A stretch of DNA of 64,000 nucleotides. Origin: Anoplolepis gracilipes (lineage: Eukaryota; Arthropoda; Insecta; Hymenoptera; Formicidae). Each line of letters opens with the position of its first letter. Position 1 is the stretch's first letter. This document shows, in pieces, positions 62,636 through 64,000 of the stretch. Both the position numbers and the translations under genes were made by a program. The stretch lies in NCBI RefSeq assembly GCF_047496725.1, contig NC_132981.1, positions 571,001 through 635,000 on the forward strand, read 5' to 3'. Below the pieces are notes generated by a model. The model was given only the letters and a program-made list of their open reading frames with translations. It ran no database searches and was not told where the DNA came from.

Positions 62636-64000
62636 TTGCTCTTGTACAGGGAAGGAGGTTTGTCACCTGCCGGAGCCAACGAGCCCTTCCTCGGGAATAT
62701 AATTCCGGCCGCAGTATTCCACCTGTGCGATAGCAAAATAACAACACGCACTTATAACGCGACGTCTGGGGTTAGCACCTCCTCTCGTTGCGTCCCCCTT
62801 AGTGGGAAAACTTTCATTGGTGCTACGACATTAAATAATGAGAGAAGTAGTAGAGGAGGTACCTCGGAGCCTCCTCCCAATGAAACTAATAATTTTGCTG
62901 GTCCATCAAGAAGGAATTTTGATGATAATGGATCCGTTGTTATCTCTGAGATGAGTACTCGTGGCCACGTTTGTAATAATTGTTTACGCTCCTTTACGTC
63001 TAAGATCGGCTTGAGTATGCATAGGAAGAATAAGCATCCCGTGGAGTACAATGAGGACATCTCGATTCCGGCTGTGAAGATGCGGTGGACTGACGAGGAG
63101 ATCAGGCTTCTGACCATGGATGAGGCTGCGGCGCCCCCGCAGACCAGGTCCATGAATATGTATTTATTCCATAAGCGCCCTGGAGGAAGATCACTCGAAG
63201 CAATTAAAGGAGTTAGAAAGAAGCCAATGTACAGGGACCTTGTTGAGATCTTAAGGACCCCGACAGTTGCGCGGGGAATTTGACGCGGGGATTGACGACC
63301 TGCCTGGCCCTTCTGGTCCGCCTGTCACCCGGCAGTCGGTTGGAGGCTTGCTAATGGAGCGGAGCTCGGCTTGTGGGGCGGAGGCTGCCTTGAGTTGGTT
63401 ACTTGCCAAGAAGGACATCTTGCCTGAGATGAATGGTGGCATTTGGATTCGCACAGCTATATCCCGTGTTGAGGAGGGTCGCTCGCCGGATGAGGCGTTA
63501 GAGGACTGGTGGCGTCATGTTTTCCCTGATCTGGTGGAGCCATCCCGTGGGAGATTTGTTCGGGGTCCTCGTCGGACACCTGTACTCTCGAAGAGAAAGG
63601 CCAGAAGAGTGGAATACCGTATGCAGCAGCTCTGGACGTCAAACATGACCAAAGCAGCGCACAAGATTTTGGATGGTGACGCAGATGGAGTCCCGCACCC
63701 GACACTCTTGGAGCAGCTGGCATTTTGGAGGCCTGTTCTGGAGACGGGCTCGATGGACTACCCTCTACTGGAGGAGCGTGATGCGTCTAGTGACTTGGGA
63801 AGTGTTTGGGTTCCTATTTCAATTGGGGAGGTAATCAACATCAGACTTCCCCGCTCGGCTACTCCTGGTCTGGATGGTGTGACCGTTCATCGGTGGTTTG
63901 CTGAGGTGCCTGCCATCCTTCGCGTCATATCGGCCGATCTCTGTTGCGTCGGTTATTGTGAGGCACTTTCAGAAAATACTGCGAAGAGGCTTTCCAGTTG
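62636..64000 (+). pseudogene. R2-clade retrotransposon protein, N-terminus to start of RT, cut by window end
   Basis: Frame 62636-63283 opens after a TAG. It has no early ATG (the first Met is at about residue 105). It contains one C2H2 finger (HVCNNCLRSFTSKIGLSMHR, then KNKHP) and a Myb-like region (KMRWTDEEIRLLTMDEAAA, SLEAIKGVRKKPMYRDLVE), the DNA-binding pair of R2 proteins. Near 63275 the frame shifts once. The next frame is open to the window end: RRVEYRMQQLWTSNMTKAA, LDGDADGVPHPTLLEQLAFW, RPVLE, and the RT start SATPGLDGVTVHRWF. The arrangement and wording match R2-clade elements (single-finger type), which normally carry a restriction-like endonuclease at the C-terminus, here outside the window. 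One frameshift suggests inactivity, unless it is a sequencing error. Confidence 0.75.

Overview
The window is eukaryotic, AT-rich between genes, and almost entirely built of mobile DNA. The (TTAGG)n telomere-type repeat, a sevenless-type receptor fragment with introns, R1- and R2-clade retrotransposons, Penelope-like and Tc1 fragments and many foldback elements point to an insect, most likely a hymenopteran such as an ant. This is inference; nothing in the window names the species. I see no tRNA, rRNA or CRISPR array.

Layout. 1-18.4 kb holds degenerate repeats: a Penelope-like C-terminus (269-658), an RTE-type LINE relic (2794-4303), several hairpin elements whose ends begin CAGGGTGTCCC or a close variant, two exons of a sevenless-like receptor kinase with an in-frame stop (8767-9629), a GA-rich LINE ORF1 (12.4-13.7 kb), and Ty3/gypsy fragments, one of them present twice in inverted orientation.

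18.5-29.1 kb is a 10.55-kb element with long terminal inverted repeats. It carries a broken virion-assembly module: A32/FtsK-type packaging ATPase and an unknown conserved protein on the minus strand, and on the plus strand a small conserved protein, a parvovirus-like phospholipase A2 protein, an adenain-like protease, a penton-type protein, a small protein, the probable major capsid protein, and two further conserved unknowns. It resembles the morphogenesis block of Polinton/adintovirus-type viruses, but I find no DNA polymerase B or integrase. Near its right end is a three-exon reading frame that appears intact. A second, collinear but truncated copy of the module lies at 36.49-39.66 kb. Both copies carry different inactivating lesions and are fossils. 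Between them are a Tc1 palindrome with nested insertions (30.2-32.7 kb) and a possible two-exon secreted-protein start (33.1-34.8 kb).

39.8-60.5 kb is one R1-type LINE (gag ORF1 plus ORF2) split inside a gag zinc knuckle by three head-to-tail copies of a second R1-clade retrotransposon (42005-47026, 47043-51960, 51977-56957). Every junction carries the same 16 bp of the host LINE, so the array looks like repeated insertion at one specific site in another retrotransposon. Copy 1 has an uninterrupted 1250-residue endonuclease-reverse transcriptase.

60.8-64 kb carries a 3' UTR-like block ending in poly(A) joined to TTAGG repeats (as in telomere-targeting SART/TRAS elements), a two-unit tandem repeat, an R1-type gag ORF, and an R2-clade protein (C2H2 finger, Myb-like region, start of reverse transcriptase) that runs off the window end.
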